A DNA stretch of 64,000 nt from Myoxocephalus aenaeus (lineage: Eukaryota; Chordata; Actinopteri; Perciformes; Cottidae): the NCBI GenBank assembly GCA_038501785.1, contig JBAMJR010000053.1, positions 8,909,501 through 8,973,500 of the forward strand, in the 5' to 3' direction. A model generated the notes under the pieces. The model saw only the letters and a list, made by a program, of their open reading frames with translations. It was not told where the DNA came from and ran no database searches. Below, in pieces: positions 26,030 to 40,274 of this stretch (positions are counted from its first letter, which is position 1; every line of letters starts with the position of its first letter). A program made the position numbers and the translations under genes.

Positions 26030-29000
26030 CATGCAGGGTTAAATGACCGACTGGGCAGCGCGAAAGCACATTGTGGTAACTCCACTCAGGTCAAACTCTC
26101 TCCAGGGACTGGAAGTGGAACGTGAATGCTGCCAGTTTGGACACGGGGCTATGACAACTGCTCTCAGCAGCATCTCATCTGACAAACCTATTAGTACTGA
26201 CGCCAACACATAAGCACAGACACACAAGTATAAACATAGAGTACAGTAGTTGGGAGATTGCTTTAACCCTTCGAGATTTTCGAGCGCGGATCCGAAGAAG
26301 AGGCAAACTTCAAACTTCTGTCCTCTCTGAAGGAACAGTAGTTTCATGTGGTGCCTCCTTTAACACATCACAAACCTTGGACCACAGAGTGAGAGACATT
26401 TGTGTTTAATTTCCGGTCCTGTACTATTTGCCAACGGCCGCGTCTTCCACACAGAGGAAATTGAAACATCAAACCCCAAGATCATCCAGATTATAATTAT
26501 TTTCAATTGATGTAGAACATCGAGAATGGTCACTCTTGGTTGAGGTGTAATTGGGGTTTCATGAAGTCAGCATAAATCAAGAAATATCTGGTTACACTAT
26601 CCAAAATAGATCACAATTTAGGGCGGTTAGTTCAAATTGCCCGTGGCACTTTTATATTTCACCCAACGCACTTCTTTTCACATGGTGAGCTCTGGCCAAG
26701 GATTAGACGGTTTTCAGCACCTTCCCATTTCATCTGCCATTGTCTGATTGTTTTCAACAGGCATTTCTTAAATGACTTGAATACAATATTGTGCTGCCAA
26801 AGCCAGAGAGAACCCAGTGACCCATTTTAATCGTTTATGGCACAATCAAGTAGAATCACTTGGAATCTAACGGATAGATTAAATGTTGCAAATAGTTTGT
26901 CGATTTCTCTTCAACGTGGCTTGAATTTTGTTTGTGCTCGAGACTCCTTTAATGCCTCTGAGTGGGTTGCGCAGTTTGTTAATGTGAAATTCTTTCTGGA
27001 TTAGAAGTCTGAGCTCGGTTATTTACGCAGACTTCCACTTGTTTATTGAATGTTTACTGCAAAGTATTTGATTAATGTGTTCAGTTTACTGTCATTCGTA
27101 TTTTGTTTGTGTTGGGTCTTTGATGCCGTGTTTCAGGTTTCGTTCCAGTGCCAGCCACTCAGCCGTCCGTGTACGCTTTCCGTAGCTCTGGACTGTGTGA
27201 TCAGAGGTCCTGCTCTGTGCCGCCTCGCTCTTAATCATCTATTCTGGCTTTGATTTGTCTGGCTGACGTTGTTGCTCAGACATGCAGGTGTTTCTCATCA
27301 GTTCCGTAAGAGGGAGTTTACTACTCACCTAAACCTTTCCATACGTTAGAGGTGCCCTTTTTCCTCTGCTCAGGTTTCAGCTCACTTGCATTGACGAGCC
27401 TTGAACAGAAAGCTCCGATCCTTTCAGACCTGGAGTTTGTTAGGGCTTTAGAGAGAAATCCAAGATAGAAGAAGGAGCTGTTAAGAGTTGTTGCGATCTG
27501 TTGGCTTGTAACGAGTCTTGTCCAGCTCCACTCACTGACTTCTTCCCGGACTTCTTTGTAGTCTCTGAGACTGCAACACCACATGGCGGCTAACTACAGT
27601 AGACATGTACAATATCTTTAAAAAATAAATGGTTCTCATATATCAAACATGGTTCTTGCCAAACCTACTTTTGTTCTTTTCCCTCAAGAAAAATCCATGC
27701 AGTATGCCTTTGCTAATATTGCATCAATGTCCCCACTAAAACACAATACATCCCGTCTCTACAACCTACCTAAACCCAATTTTCCCCATAAAATCAATAG
27801 TAGGCCTCTCATGGTTAAATGAAAATAGGCTATATGTGGATTGTTTGGGAGGAAATAGCCCACTCTGTACCGTTACCTTTTTTTTTTAAATTGTTGGTGA
27901 GGACTGTATCACCAATAGAGTGATGAGTCTAACAGTCAATAAACTATTTTGTGTTCGCTGACTGCGCACATAATTTCCCTGCCTCTTGCAGAAATCACCC
28001 AGTTATAGTTATAAGTATATCACATAATATTTGTTTCACCTTAATTGGGATCTTTGGGCATTCAGAGTTGAGTAGAAGCGTTTCCCTTTTCTAGATGACA
28101 GAGGAATTGACTGACAGGTAATCAGCAGAGTTCTGAATAAGATATTTGTCACACATGGTTTTCACAGTAAAGCCCTGGTGAAACGAAGATGCCTTTTTTG
28201 TGTCGGGTAAATAAAACCCAAACAATGTTATATGTGAATTTGATATTTGAATATGAACTTGGAGCACTCAACGGGCATTATACACAGGTCAACTATATTA
28301 GCAGCTTTCTCCGGATTTTGCTTTTGTATTTGAGACATAATATTGTGTTCTTGTAGTAGTTTCATTTAGCATTAGTTATTTTTCCAACCAGATATCATGA
28401 AATCATTATATCGGGACATTGTCTTGCTAATAATCCAACTTTAGCTATGCATCTGAATTGTCTTCTGTATGTTATGAGACTGAATTATCTGCCATGTGTT
28501 ATAATGGTTAGCGGACACCTGTCAGTATAACACCACTTGGTATTGTGAGAGAGGGCACTCAACCTTCACAGGGGCCACTGGCCAGCACTTTAAGCTATCA
28601 CAAAGCCTGGCTGAATTCACGCCTCTCCGTTTAACAGCCCTTGGCCCCACTTTTAGGAAATCGGGGCGTCCTTTTCATTGGTGCACCTGGAACAATTTTA
28701 TTTGCCGCGGCTGGTAATATTCAAGGTGCAGGGAAAGGGGACATTTGTGGAGCTATGCTCAAATGAGTCTCTTGGCCTATATTGTCCCGAGCAATGCCAG
28801 AGGACTTTTTTTTTTATTACTTCCCTAAACACTTTGGTTGTTATACTGACACGATGAATGGTTCTTAATGGGCTGGACATTGTTTGACTGTGAGAGTTTT
28901 CTTTTTGGAAGATCGTTTCATGCAGGTCATCCCTGGGTGACATTCTGTGCCCGTCTTTTATTACAGTTTTGTGAATCCAGGATATCAGGTTTTGACATAT

Positions 29001-32000
29001 TCTCTTCCTCCGATTGTGGTTTGTTTTGCTGAGTCAAGAGAGCGTTCTTGGATATGTTCTGTTCCTATTGCCTTTGTTCCCAAATCCCAAGCAGTTTCTT
29101 GCAAGTCTTACCGTGTTACTCGTATAATTATTTCATTTAATTATGTCAAATATTTTTCAAAAACCACAAGACTCGCGGGCCAAGAAATGGCATGGCCGGC
29201 CATCTTGAAACAAGCATTACATTTGCACACACAAAGAAACACAGACACGCACACATCTGGTTTCAGTTTCAAATGCCTTTCCTTATATATTTTCCTCCTT
29301 CATCCTCACACACACACAATAGTCTTTTTTATCCCTTCTAAATATGGTCCTGCTTGACCACAGTCACCGCGTCCAAATAGGCCAATGAATCGCAACATGT
29401 CATCAGCATAATTAAGCCGTTTAGCACGGGGAGCTGAATGTGTCATGCATTTCATACGATGCACCATTTCCTCATATAGATCAGATAAAGTATTTTAGTT
29501 GCTCTTTATGAAAGGCATGGAGGAAAATAAAGAGTCTTCAGTGGCTGTGGCATTTCACAAAAGGCAATTACCATCAATCATGTGGAATTCTGTGTCAAGG
29601 TGGCCTGGAGTTGATTCCTGTACCGTGGGGACAGCGTTTTGACAATGACATAGGATCCTCTATTGGCTACAAGCAGGAACGTAGAAGATGAAAGATCCTC
29701 TTGGACCTAATGGGGGGGCCGTGGTCTGAAATGTAATGTATGGCCATTGACTATCATTACGCCCTTGAAAAGCCAATAAACTGCTGTAGGACACAGACCA
29801 TTATATGTCATTAGAACTCTGCTCATACCCTTCATCTAAACACATTACATTATACTGTAGCTGTACTGTAGCTGGCACAGACTCTCTGGGAACAAAGGGG
29901 TGCTTTTTGGTTAACGGAGGTTTAACTTAGCAAATGACATCACACACAGGCTGCCAGGGAGACAAATCCATATAAGCTTTTACTTTTTCCGGTGATGTTT
30001 GTCCCAAGATTTCCTTTCAACATAACCACAACTGGCTTTCCTGCCCAAACCATCTCCTCTTTCTACTCTATAATTTTCCACTTGACACTTGCTGTGTTGT
30101 GCACACGACGAGTGACTGTACACTCACATAATAATCAGCTTCCAAGTATCTTCCTGCGAGTGTTTATAGTCCCAGTGAAAGGGAATTGACAGATCCCACT
30201 TTTTTTTTCTCCCGCCCTCGGCACAGAGCATTCCACAGCTCCGCAGAGGTGTTGGCTAATTAGTCACCTGACCTTTTCGGTCAAAGGTGGCCGGCGCACC
30301 TAGCCTCAGGGGTACCCAGTGATATTTTAAAGAGTTTTGATTGTGGATACTTAAAAAAGAAGAAATGCCCTGGAGGCTGTGTGGGTCGTCTTAAGTGCAT
30401 TGCCTGGGTCACATAATGACAGGTGATGGGTATCAAGATGGAGCTGTAGCGTTTTTCTGACCCCTGCTCCTACGCTCCCCTGAGTGTCTCAGGTAAGGAA
30501 AAAGAGCCTGTAGTCGATGATACAAGGGGAAAGGGGTAGTCCTTCAAAATATGACCTGGAATAGTTGCTTCTGGCGGTGGTTGGGCACTGTAGCACATTC
30601 CCTGCCTGGAGAGGCCCATGGGACAAAGGGGATAATGGCTTACCAAAGCCCCCACAGCGTCATCACAACCTCACCTCTTGCTTCAATGGACTTAGAGAAA
30701 GTTTATTTCAACATATAAAAATGGGATCCTGTCTCAAGGTAATCATTTTGATATTGGCCGATTCCGCAAGACCCTGGATACGTTCATTGACATCTTGTTT
30801 CTCTACATCCAATCCAAAACTTGACAGGCCTGTGCCTAATTACGGCTGCTACACTATGATTTGACTATCACCGTTCAGGGGAGGAGCCTATCGTGGTCAA
30901 TTCAGATAGGGCAAAAAGATAACTGTGCTACTGTACTATGTGCTTCATTTTAAGAGGGGACACAAGTACATTATTAAGTAAATGAAGCACCTATTATGTG
31001 ATAACAAGCAAAAGTAAAAGAGCAAAAAGAGTTTGGGAGAAACCCATTATAGAAAATGCTGCTGGTGAACTCGGGAGTCACAGGGTTCACAGAGAGAGCT
31101 GGCCTCTAAAGACACAAGCAAACATAGACAGTGATAGAGTGAGAGGGAAAACAGGTGTGGCGGAGTGGAAATGAAGAGTCATAACCCACAAACATGGAAA
31201 CCTCATTCACAAGCCCTGGCCTCTTCATTATATATATCTGCCTGTATATCTTCCTGCTGTTTGACAGGTGGTACTTTACATGCATAAATCCATAACATTC
31301 CTTCCCACTGATCTCCCACTGTCCTTTTACTACTCGCCACCCAGGTGGAATATGTAGCTGTACATATCGGAGGTCTTTGAACGAGTGCTTTCACTCTCCT
31401 TTGCCCCAGGAGTGTTTGAACACAGCGCAGATGACTTGCCACGCCATTAAACTCACCAAGCTTCCAAACGCCACGTTCAGGTGCACTGTGTGAAAGCGCA
31501 AGCTGTGATTTACTCAAGCCCGTCCTGATGCATGCGGCTCCTGGGTGTTAACTGTGTCATCCACATAAATCAGTTATTTGCCAAGATTTGACCTTTTGGC
31601 TCACTTGCAAAATACTTGAATCATAGATGCATCTCTGGAGAGCAGAAGCCAGGGCTGATTGGAACTGTCTCACTCGACTGTAGCTCGGATGTAACCGCTG
31701 ATGGTGTGCTGAGGACACAGGTTTGGTGGTGGTGGTATAGTGGTGGATTGTGGGGGAAATAAAAAGGTCTCCTTTGCAGTGCTGCTGCATCCTTGATACG
31801 TGTCCTTGTGTTGTTGCAGCAGCCACATTCTTCCTTTGGTGGCCACAGTGCAGTGCATTGTTTTAGTTTCCTTTGGTTGCACAATGTGTTCGGCCATTGT
31901 CCTTCCAGCTAATTTATCCTCTGATATAAAAACAAAATGAGGACAAAGTGACGAATTGAGGCCAAAAGCAGTCATCCTGAGTAAAAAAAAGCTCTTTGTG

Positions 32001-33478
32001 TAATTCATTATTATTTACATTATTAATGACTATGAATATTAAATGGCATACTGAGAACTTCTTTCTTGATATTTGGTGTTGAGTGGAATATTGAAATGTC
32101 ACCATTATCACCCGTAAGCCATAAATATGTTTTATCCCTGCTCTGGGCTGTACCCTGGGGTTAGCCTCCCACTGTTTCTAAACCCACGTTTTAAACTGGT
32201 GTTATTGCACAGTGAGCAGGAGCAGCAGGAGGTTTACAGTGTGTTGTGTGTAAAGCAATAGGTGGCCACACAGACAGTAATACGTCTGCTCCATCCTGAC
32301 TGATAGGTCCACTTTATTACAACAGCCAGGGAGTGCGGGAGTCCCCCTCGAGGGACACATACCTATCTGCATGATGGATGGAGATTTTAGTTGCAACAGA
32401 ACCCCTGTTCGCTTAGGGGGGAGACGTTTCTCACTTTAACTGAGTATTTTTGAACGGCACTATTTGGAAAGTGCACTAACAATTAAAGCACGGGTGGAAA
32501 GTCAGAAGTTCAAGCTGATATGGTATCGAGGATACGGGGGGGAGACAGGTTTCGCAGGGTTATTTGTTTCCTCTCCGTCCGCCGAGGATTCGAGTGAATG
32601 AGCTCCACTGTGCACAGAGGCGGAGCAGTTAGGAAGTTTTCAAAGTGTGGAAGTAAGTCGAAGGTGCTAAGTTGTCAACCAGCCATCAGGCAGCAGGGTG
32701 TATGTAATGAGCTGGGTGGGAGCGCGAGAAAGACAGGGGTATTTTTGATTGTGTGGATGCTTGGATGTTACAGAGTGGTCACTTTTTTCTTTCTTTTTTA
32801 CTTTCCCCCTTCTCTCCTCTATATCCTTTACCCACATGAACACACAAACACACGGTCACGCAGGTCACTCCGACTCCCATTTTAATGAGAAGAGAGCCAA
32901 ATAGCTTCCCAAGCGCTGCAGATGTATCAAGCCTGACTACTTTACAATGGGCTCTGTTAGCGCCCTGCAAATACAGGATCAATGAACACCAATACAAGTC
33001 ATGATAAACATTTCCGGCTTGTTTACAGTGGCCTGCTGCATGGTGCGTCGATACCAGAAAAGGCCATCTTTCTATAGAGGTGGGTCTTTGCTGTGGTGGT
33101 TTTTGAGGTCCTTGAATGGAGGTCACTAATGGTTTCGGAGTGCAGCTTTTGCATATCGACTGCGGAGAATGTTTGAAAACATGAGTTATTGATTCAGATT
33201 AGGTCGTCAGGTTTATGAAAGTCCAGCGCTGATGGATGGTGGTGTTTGGCTCAAAAACACGTCAAGCTGCCTGATGGATGTTTGGCCTGCGTAACATGTC
33301 AGTATTGATAGGCGGGGATGGATGCTAAAACATGCACACGTATTGATTGGTTGATGCAGATGAACCCAGTGCGAGGGTCAGAGCGGGCCCTCGGGGAGCC
33401 GGGGATGTGTTGGTGTGAATGTCAACCAAGGTTGGATCCAGCCAGTCTGCAACACGTGTGTTTAGGAAAGGCTGGGGG

Positions 33479-33481
<3 letters not shown>

Positions 33482-33530
<49 letters not shown>

Positions 33531-33533
33531 GTG
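33482..33533. repeat. (TG)n microsatellite
   Basis: TG dinucleotides with a single TT interruption, about 52 bp. Confidence 0.95.
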
Positions 33534-35284
33534 GCGTTGCCCCATAGATGTGTGTTGACACTCGGCATACAAATCAGGGTTAGTCTCTTCATATTTGAGT
33601 GTTTCCTTCAAAAGGTTGTATTTATTGTATTTCAAATATCTAAATTGAACTATTAAAATCAATCTAAAGTCACATTAGTCTTGTAGTTTATGGATGGTCA
33701 CTCAAGGGGTAAGCCTCACAACTTTGCTCCTGTTGGCAAAGAACACCAAAACAATGGATATAACTGAAAAGGATAGATGCTCAAACTAAAGGGGGAAAAC
33801 AAGACCTGAGGGGAATTTTCCATTAAGTGCTTGTAGAGTGAAGGCATTTCTCCTTGAGTTCTGCAGACAGCTTTGATTGTTCCCTGATTCATGAGCACTT
33901 CAAGTTGAAATGGGCATTCCTCCTGTCAGTTGGAAGGATGACACTTTCATTTGGTAAATAAATAGTCAAATGTCCTGGCGCCACAAAAGACATGTTCATA
34001 AGCTTAAACGTATATTTTGTTACCACGGAGCGTGCAGAAAATATGTCAATCTATGCTCAGTAAAATGATTTATATATACATTTCAACACTGGTGACAAAT
34101 GCATGTTTCATGATCCACACATAGAAAAAGTTTTACAAATGTAAAAGATGATTTCTAAGTCATTTATAGCATTCACATATCGTTGCATCCCGAATACCAA
34201 ACAGACAACTGCAGTCACAAAATTTGAAGTTGCTCAAATGAAAGCCATATGGCAGTGGAATATTCAAATAAAAAAAAATACTCACTTAGATGTTGTATGA
34301 TTTAAAGATGACGAGCTATTGTCTTTTCTCACTTTGAAATTCCACATGAATATGCTTTATAATGTGGACGTCCAAGTTCTCCAGCAGCGCTTAAACAGAA
34401 CAGGCTGTGAAAAGAGTTTCAATACTGTTTGCATTTATATGGTAAATACTGATCTGTACACGAGTTATTTTTGGGAGGGAGGGTGGTGTAAACTAGTTTA
34501 ACATTTGTTCAAATTGGTTGATTTAGGTTTATGGATTAGAGAATGCATACATTGTGTACACCGTGGATTTCTCAATAATCATACAAATTTGTATGTCTTG
34601 CTTTTGTTTGTGGATCATGAAATATGTGACATTTATCTCCATCCTACATGCAAATATTGGTCAGTGATGAATCGTACATACTTTAATTCTTTTTAAAAGC
34701 GGTTTTGAATGTAATTCTCCAACCCCATAATGGCCCTGAACGAGGGAGCACCTGCCCCGCCCATCCATCACTATCAAGCTCTGAACATCTTGAGTTTGGT
34801 GTAGATTTCCTCTAATATTTGTTCAATGATTGCTAACAGAGTAATCTGTGTTGCTAATGTTACGGTTATTATGTTAGTTTTGTCACAAAATGGCAATTAA
34901 TCTTATCTCGGCAATCCTCGAGACGCAGCTCTGTCCCATCAGGTCATTTGATCCTGGTGATGTCACAGCCCGGCCTGTCATCGCCCGATAGCAGAGGTTA
35001 ACACTCTTTCCAATGAATACAGTTCCTGTTTGGATAGTACGTGCAACATGCCCTGCCGGTTTCGATAATATTGTGACAGTCTGTGTTTGTGAAGGTACCC
35101 CCACTGGACCAGATCCCGCTCCTCCATACATCACACGGATTATTTCCCTCTCAGAAAACTTTAAACACCTTGACCTACAAATGTGGACCGCATCATATTC
35201 AATGCACCTGGTTGCCACGGCGGGTTAACCCTTCAACTCGGCTCCGGTCTCCGCCTTTGCATTCCATTTCATTTCCCAAAGAAT

Positions 35285-35290
<6 letters not shown>

Positions 35291-35340
<50 letters not shown>
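35291..35340. repeat. (GA)n microsatellite
   Basis: A perfect GA tract of about 49 bp, within purine-rich flanks that continue weakly to 35.4 kb. Confidence 0.95.
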
Positions 35341-35344
<4 letters not shown>

Positions 35345-37770
35345 AGGTTCAGTACAGTGTACCTCTCTCCCTCACACCTGCACCGGCTGTGGGGAAGGAA
35401 AGGAGGGAGGGAGAGGGAGAAGCAGCAGTGGATCACATGTCTTCATGGCTGTCCAACAGTAAATTAAAACGAGGAGCAATTTCCTGAGGCCCAATTAGCA
35501 GAAAATTGGTCCTGTCTGTTGGAGTGACTCTCCTGGGAGAAGGAAGGTGGGGAGGGGACTGTTGCTGAGAGAGACAGAGAGACAGAGAGAGAGGAGGTAA
35601 ACTCTGCACATATTGTCTCATTGTGATGATGGTGTGTGAAGTAGAAATAGTGTTGACAAGAAATAATTCTATAATCACTAAATCCAGATTTGATTTGCTC
35701 TCGTTCACATACTTTCCTGTTTTTGTTGTAAGACAATGGAACAAGCATAACTTTGTGATTTTATTGCGAACAGTCATTTCTGCACTGCTGCAATGTATTA
35801 TATATTATTATATATTACATACGGCTATATTGACTTTTCAAATGAGTGATCGATGAGTGTTAGGAAGTGTTACAGGAGCTCTGCTGCCACACAGCACGCG
35901 ATTGTGTCTGAGCAGGCCTACGACATGGCGGCCGACTAAGTAGAACTAAATATAGGAATTAAAAGTTTCCAGAATGTGGACGTACCGTAGTCTGAATGTA
36001 TGAGCACTTTCACACAGCAAGGCCAAGTCTGTCTTCCAGATATTATGTTTATGTATCATTAATTAGTTTAGCCAATTATGTCTGTTTTGACTGGCAGTGT
36101 TTTCTGGAGTGAAGGAAGCGCTTCATTCGAACTTGTTCGTGCTTCAAGTTGCTGTTCACATTCTACCCAGAACATCATCTTTCTCAAACCTTAACAATGT
36201 GCTGAAAGTGCCGGAACATTACCATAAAAAAATACACGCCTCAGTTGCTGCAAGTGGATACTTTATCGCAAGAGCAGACATTGCAAATCATCTGTGAGTA
36301 AATATTTCCTGATTTTCTTGGCAGATTTCCTGAAGAATAATGAGAAAAATATGATCTGTACAGAATTAGATTCCTATTAAAACTTATTTGCTGTTAGTAG
36401 TATGAAAACATAATTCCTAGAAGACTGGATTGGGAGGCCGATAAGCAGATAGAAAGGGTTGCGAGAGGTGAAAGAAGGCAATAAACTAGTGCTCTGAGAA
36501 CAATCGGAGCCATTGAGAAACGGTGTTTATTTTTACTCACGAAGCAACTCGCGCTTCTTCTCGCCTTTTTGAATCCCTTTCTACTTTTATGTGAGACAAA
36601 AGACCAGAATGTTTTCACTCAAATCACAGAAACACCACATAAATAATGGATTCTGCCGAGCTTTAATGTAACCATAATGGAGAATTGATAACAGAGGCAT
36701 CATAGTGATGGATGTGGGTTTTTGGATAAGGTCCAGTACCTCCACAAGTCAGAGTCGGCATGTGCTCTGCACAATCAATTCACACGTACATGTTGGGCCC
36801 CGGGTGCTTTGGCTATTGATGACAGTGATGATGGACCTCGGTAGACACTGGAATCATGCAGGGATGGAACTGGGTCAATGTCAGTCCTGGTTTGGGATCG
36901 ACCCGCCTCGAATGTCCTTCTCTCAGCGATAATGAAAGTCCCTGGTCGATCCCGGTGCACTGTCTCTGCAACACAACTCATCAAGCCGGCTGAAGTCATT
37001 GACTATTGATGGAATTATTGTTCTTCCTCCAGTTGTTAAGTAAACATTTATCTGGACTCTTGTCTTCGTTTGGGTCCAAGGATGAACATCTGGGCCTTTT
37101 ATTCTCGTCATAAATCTTGCTCACTAGCTCTTTCCACGGTAAAACTCATTTAGCACGGAGACTCTTGGAAACGTCTTTTACAGTTTCACATATTTATGTA
37201 TGAGCTAATCGAGGCAAACAAATAAATTATTGAAACCGCTGAGAGACGAACAACTAACAATGCTGCGTATGATACTACTTCCCTGCTTGGGTGAAGTCCA
37301 TATAAATCTCTGTCAAAATATTATTCAGCAATTGCGCGTTGGATGACTGCGATTTATACATTTTAAATCATTCATTTTAGCATCACCACACTAAATCTGT
37401 GAACCAAGATTGAGATTAAAAAGAAACCTTCACACATTAAATCTAATAAAACAAATGTTTACTGCAGAATTTTGGCCGAGTTAGTATTCATGCAAAGCAT
37501 ACAAAGCTGTTGTACTGCATTCTTTTGGACACCAAAGTTTAAAGAGACAAGAATAGCTTCTGCTCTTGGACCTGAATCGCCCTCTTGGTTCATTCCTCCT
37601 CTTCTTTTAAATTAAATAAATTATGTCCTGTCCCTCTCAATGAATTTCATCTGATCAAAATCTCATCTCAGTCCTCTCTGGGCTACATTATCATGTTCTC
37701 CTAGAATCAGAGCCAGTCCTGATGGCCCAAAACGAGCAAAGACAAATTAATATGTGGAATTCTTTGATTC

Positions 37771-37853
37771 ATCCTTAAATCCGTAAAAATAATCATCAAG
37801 GAATCCTTAAATCCTGAAGTAATTATCAAAGGATCCTTTAATCCTTATGCAAC
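37771..37853. repeat. Short tandem repeat, about 31-bp unit, three copies
   Basis: ATCCTTAAATCC starts at 37771 and 37803 and recurs as ATCCTTTAATCC at 37833, giving periods of 32 and 30 bp. The first two copies also share an AAT-ATCAA-GGA core. The third copy is partial. Confidence 0.75.
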
Positions 37854-38920
37854 GTTGTTTTTGTTTAGTGCATGTATTATTTATATGTAACAACCAGCAG
37901 TCCTTTAGTCACGTTGCCAGCAAGGAAAGACGTATTTGACTTTTGTAAACCCAAAGAGACACATCTAAAACAATCAAAAACTAATCCAGCACTCATTAAA
38001 CATAATAACGTCCCCTTATTTCTAGCGTCAGAATGTGAACGCTGTTTTGTCACAGCGTGAATATAGGACAACACTTCTAATGAGCATGTGCCTCTGTGGA
38101 TCCAACAAAGAGACTAGGACATGACGATCCAGTATTGTCTGCTTCCCTGTTGTTCCTGGCTGATAAGATTCAGCCCTGTGTCTGCTCATCCATCTAATTA
38201 TCTGTCTACCTGCCTGCCTCTGTCCATCACCACCCTCCTCTATTGTTATTCACTCCGGGCAGGACAAACATGACATGCTGACCTCTGGCCATTAGGGACC
38301 TTTCAAGCCAAAAAAAAGAGTCTGTGACCCTTTCTACCTGTCGCGCTCAGGGTCATTGAGCGCCACTGTTTCAATGCAACATGCCATTATGTCATTCAAA
38401 AAGAGGATAGTGGCAGTTTGCTTATGCCAAGTGTCAACCCAACTTCAACTACAGCCTCCAGGAGTACAAAAGCAAGATAACCCCAACTGAAACCAATCGT
38501 AAACTTACCTTCCTTTAACCATCTCTGAACATAAAGACGGAGCTTCTCCTGCACTTGTGGGTTAATGTATAATCACACACTTGAGAGTTTCTCAAAGACA
38601 CAGAGGGGCTTGACCTGGATTTCTGTAAAGCTCTAACTCTGGGCGACAGTCATACTATTCAGGGATATCAAGTCTTATCATCTTTTTTTTCTTCTTCTAA
38701 GTAGGATCGCTTACTTTCGTAAAAGCTCTGGCTTGTAACAATAGGCCTTATTCTCTTGGTGATTGAGGTGCGGCTTTATGCTACAGCCCTTGATGCATAG
38801 GAAGGTAATTTCATGGCTCCTTCCTGCAGACACGAATCAGACACAGCGCCCTATTATCAAGGCCTGGATACTAGGCTCCTAGGTAGGGGACGGAGGTGGA
38901 GGGGAGATTAAGCCTCAAAG

Positions 38921-38938
38921 TGTGTGTGTGTGTGTGTG
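38921..38938. repeat. (TG)n microsatellite
   Basis: Short TG tract followed by AGAGAG. Confidence 0.9.
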
Positions 38939-39264
38939 AGAGAGTTGGCGACGGAGCCACAGAGAACATGAGTATATGTGGTCTTCACGAAGCAATAGAG
39001 AGGGGATGGAAGTGGGGGGAGGTTTGCATGGTCCTCTGCATGATGTATCATGTTGCCGACTGTGTGGCTGCTGCCATCACATCAAAGAACAAAGGGGTGT
39101 TTATGTCAAGCCTGACTGATTTGGTTTTTATTAATATCTTACCTCCCTATTCTCCCCCCACGACCATCAGCTTCCACACATCACTCCCCTTCCCCCATGA
39201 TAATAACTCCAAACGGTGCTTTGGAGACCACACTGATTTCTTTTGCGTTCGTCCCCCACCCTTC

Positions 39265-39269
<5 letters not shown>

Positions 39270-39335
<66 letters not shown>
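39270..39335. repeat. (AC)n microsatellite
   Basis: A perfect AC tract of about 66 bp. Open frames through it are artefacts (Thr-His or Cys-Val repeats). Confidence 0.95.
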
Positions 39336-39337
<2 letters not shown>

Positions 39338-39709
39338 TGCAGGGTTCTTGTGCGACTCAGCTGGGGCCCCCCTGAAACGGGCCATGTATTCTCCCAGAGT
39401 GGATGAAGCGCACAGGCAGACATTCATTCCCACTCGAGCTCCTCTTCCCCCCCCCCCTCTACCCCCCGAGCCATTTACACGGTGGAAAAGGTTAATTACC
39501 TAAAACACCAGCGGTGTTATTTCAGCTGATTCCAGAAGCATTGCATTTGATATTAAACAGAGAGGAGATTGCTGTGACGATAACACACTGTGCCAACACA
39601 GTATTTGCACATATGAATGGGATATGCTCTGTTTTTTGGGGGGGGATATATAATAGAGATATTTAGGAGAAAAACACAGAAAATAAAGCTAAGCCTATAG
39701 TTTTCTTGT

Positions 39710-39725
39710 AAAAAAAAAAAAAAAA
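39710..39725. repeat. Poly-A run
   Basis: Sixteen consecutive A. No retroelement body is recognisable next to it. Confidence 0.9.
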
Positions 39726-39980
39726 GGCAGCCATGGTAGGTTGTTAAATCATTTTCGGTTGAATCTGCCTCAGCTGTCCTCACTCGTGAGTGATGGGTCC
39801 ATGTGCAGAGCTGTGCTGATCCCTTATGACCACATTGTGTGCAGTATCGTCACCCCATGAAGACCATTAGCATCATAGCTGTGGGTGATCGGTTTGTACG
39901 GCTCAGGGTCAGCGCTGGGTTTACTTTGAGGTAGGCCCCGGAAGAAAGAACAATGTGGATCAAAGTGAGGGTTTCAGAGG

Positions 39981-40014
39981 AGACAGACAGACAGACGGAC
40001 AAACAGACAGACAG
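39981..40014. repeat. (ACAG)n tetranucleotide repeat
   Basis: AGAC units with G and A substitutions in the middle. Confidence 0.9.
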
Positions 40015-40274
40015 AGGGGGATTAACCGAATGATACATTTGACTTGACAAAGCGGAAAAATTTTTGTTGTGAAAGACTGACCCAACCTACAAAACGTTGA
40101 CGGGTGGTTGCAGTAACTCACTAATTAGTTTTTCTCGGATTTTAAATGTGCTGACCCCTTAAATCTCCCGCGCCGCATCCCAATTAATCGATACAAGAAT
40201 AACCTATGAGAAACATTATTTATTCTTGTTAAGGGTGCACTACGTTGTCATTCATGTGAGCTTTTTTAGCAGGT

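Larger units (their letters stand above)
15821..33480. other. Noncoding DNA, no gene recognised
   Basis: Long stretch with isolated microsatellites (18325, 21319, 24206, 25998), a poly-G run at 18661-18675 and a possible 117-bp exon at 20635-20751. The 197-codon frame at 20594-21187 spans a poly-T run and has no family signature. I see no transposon copy I can name here. Confidence 0.6.
33534..40274. other. Noncoding DNA with dense microsatellites
   Basis: AT-rich sequence from 33.9 to 34.7 kb, then GA (35291), TG (38921), CA (39270) and ACAG-type (39981) tracts, and the three-copy tandem repeat at 37.8 kb. A small inverted repeat, GCGCTCA / TGAGCGC, lies at 38343-38363. No gene recognised. 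Confidence 0.6.

Noticed and set aside
38896..39375. 159-codon open frame on the + strand
   Set aside because: It begins in a TG tract and ends in a CA tract; both ends are repeat-derived.
39167..39433. Cys-Val repeat frames on the - strand (also at 41333 and 40734)
   Set aside because: They are pure translations of CA/TG microsatellites.
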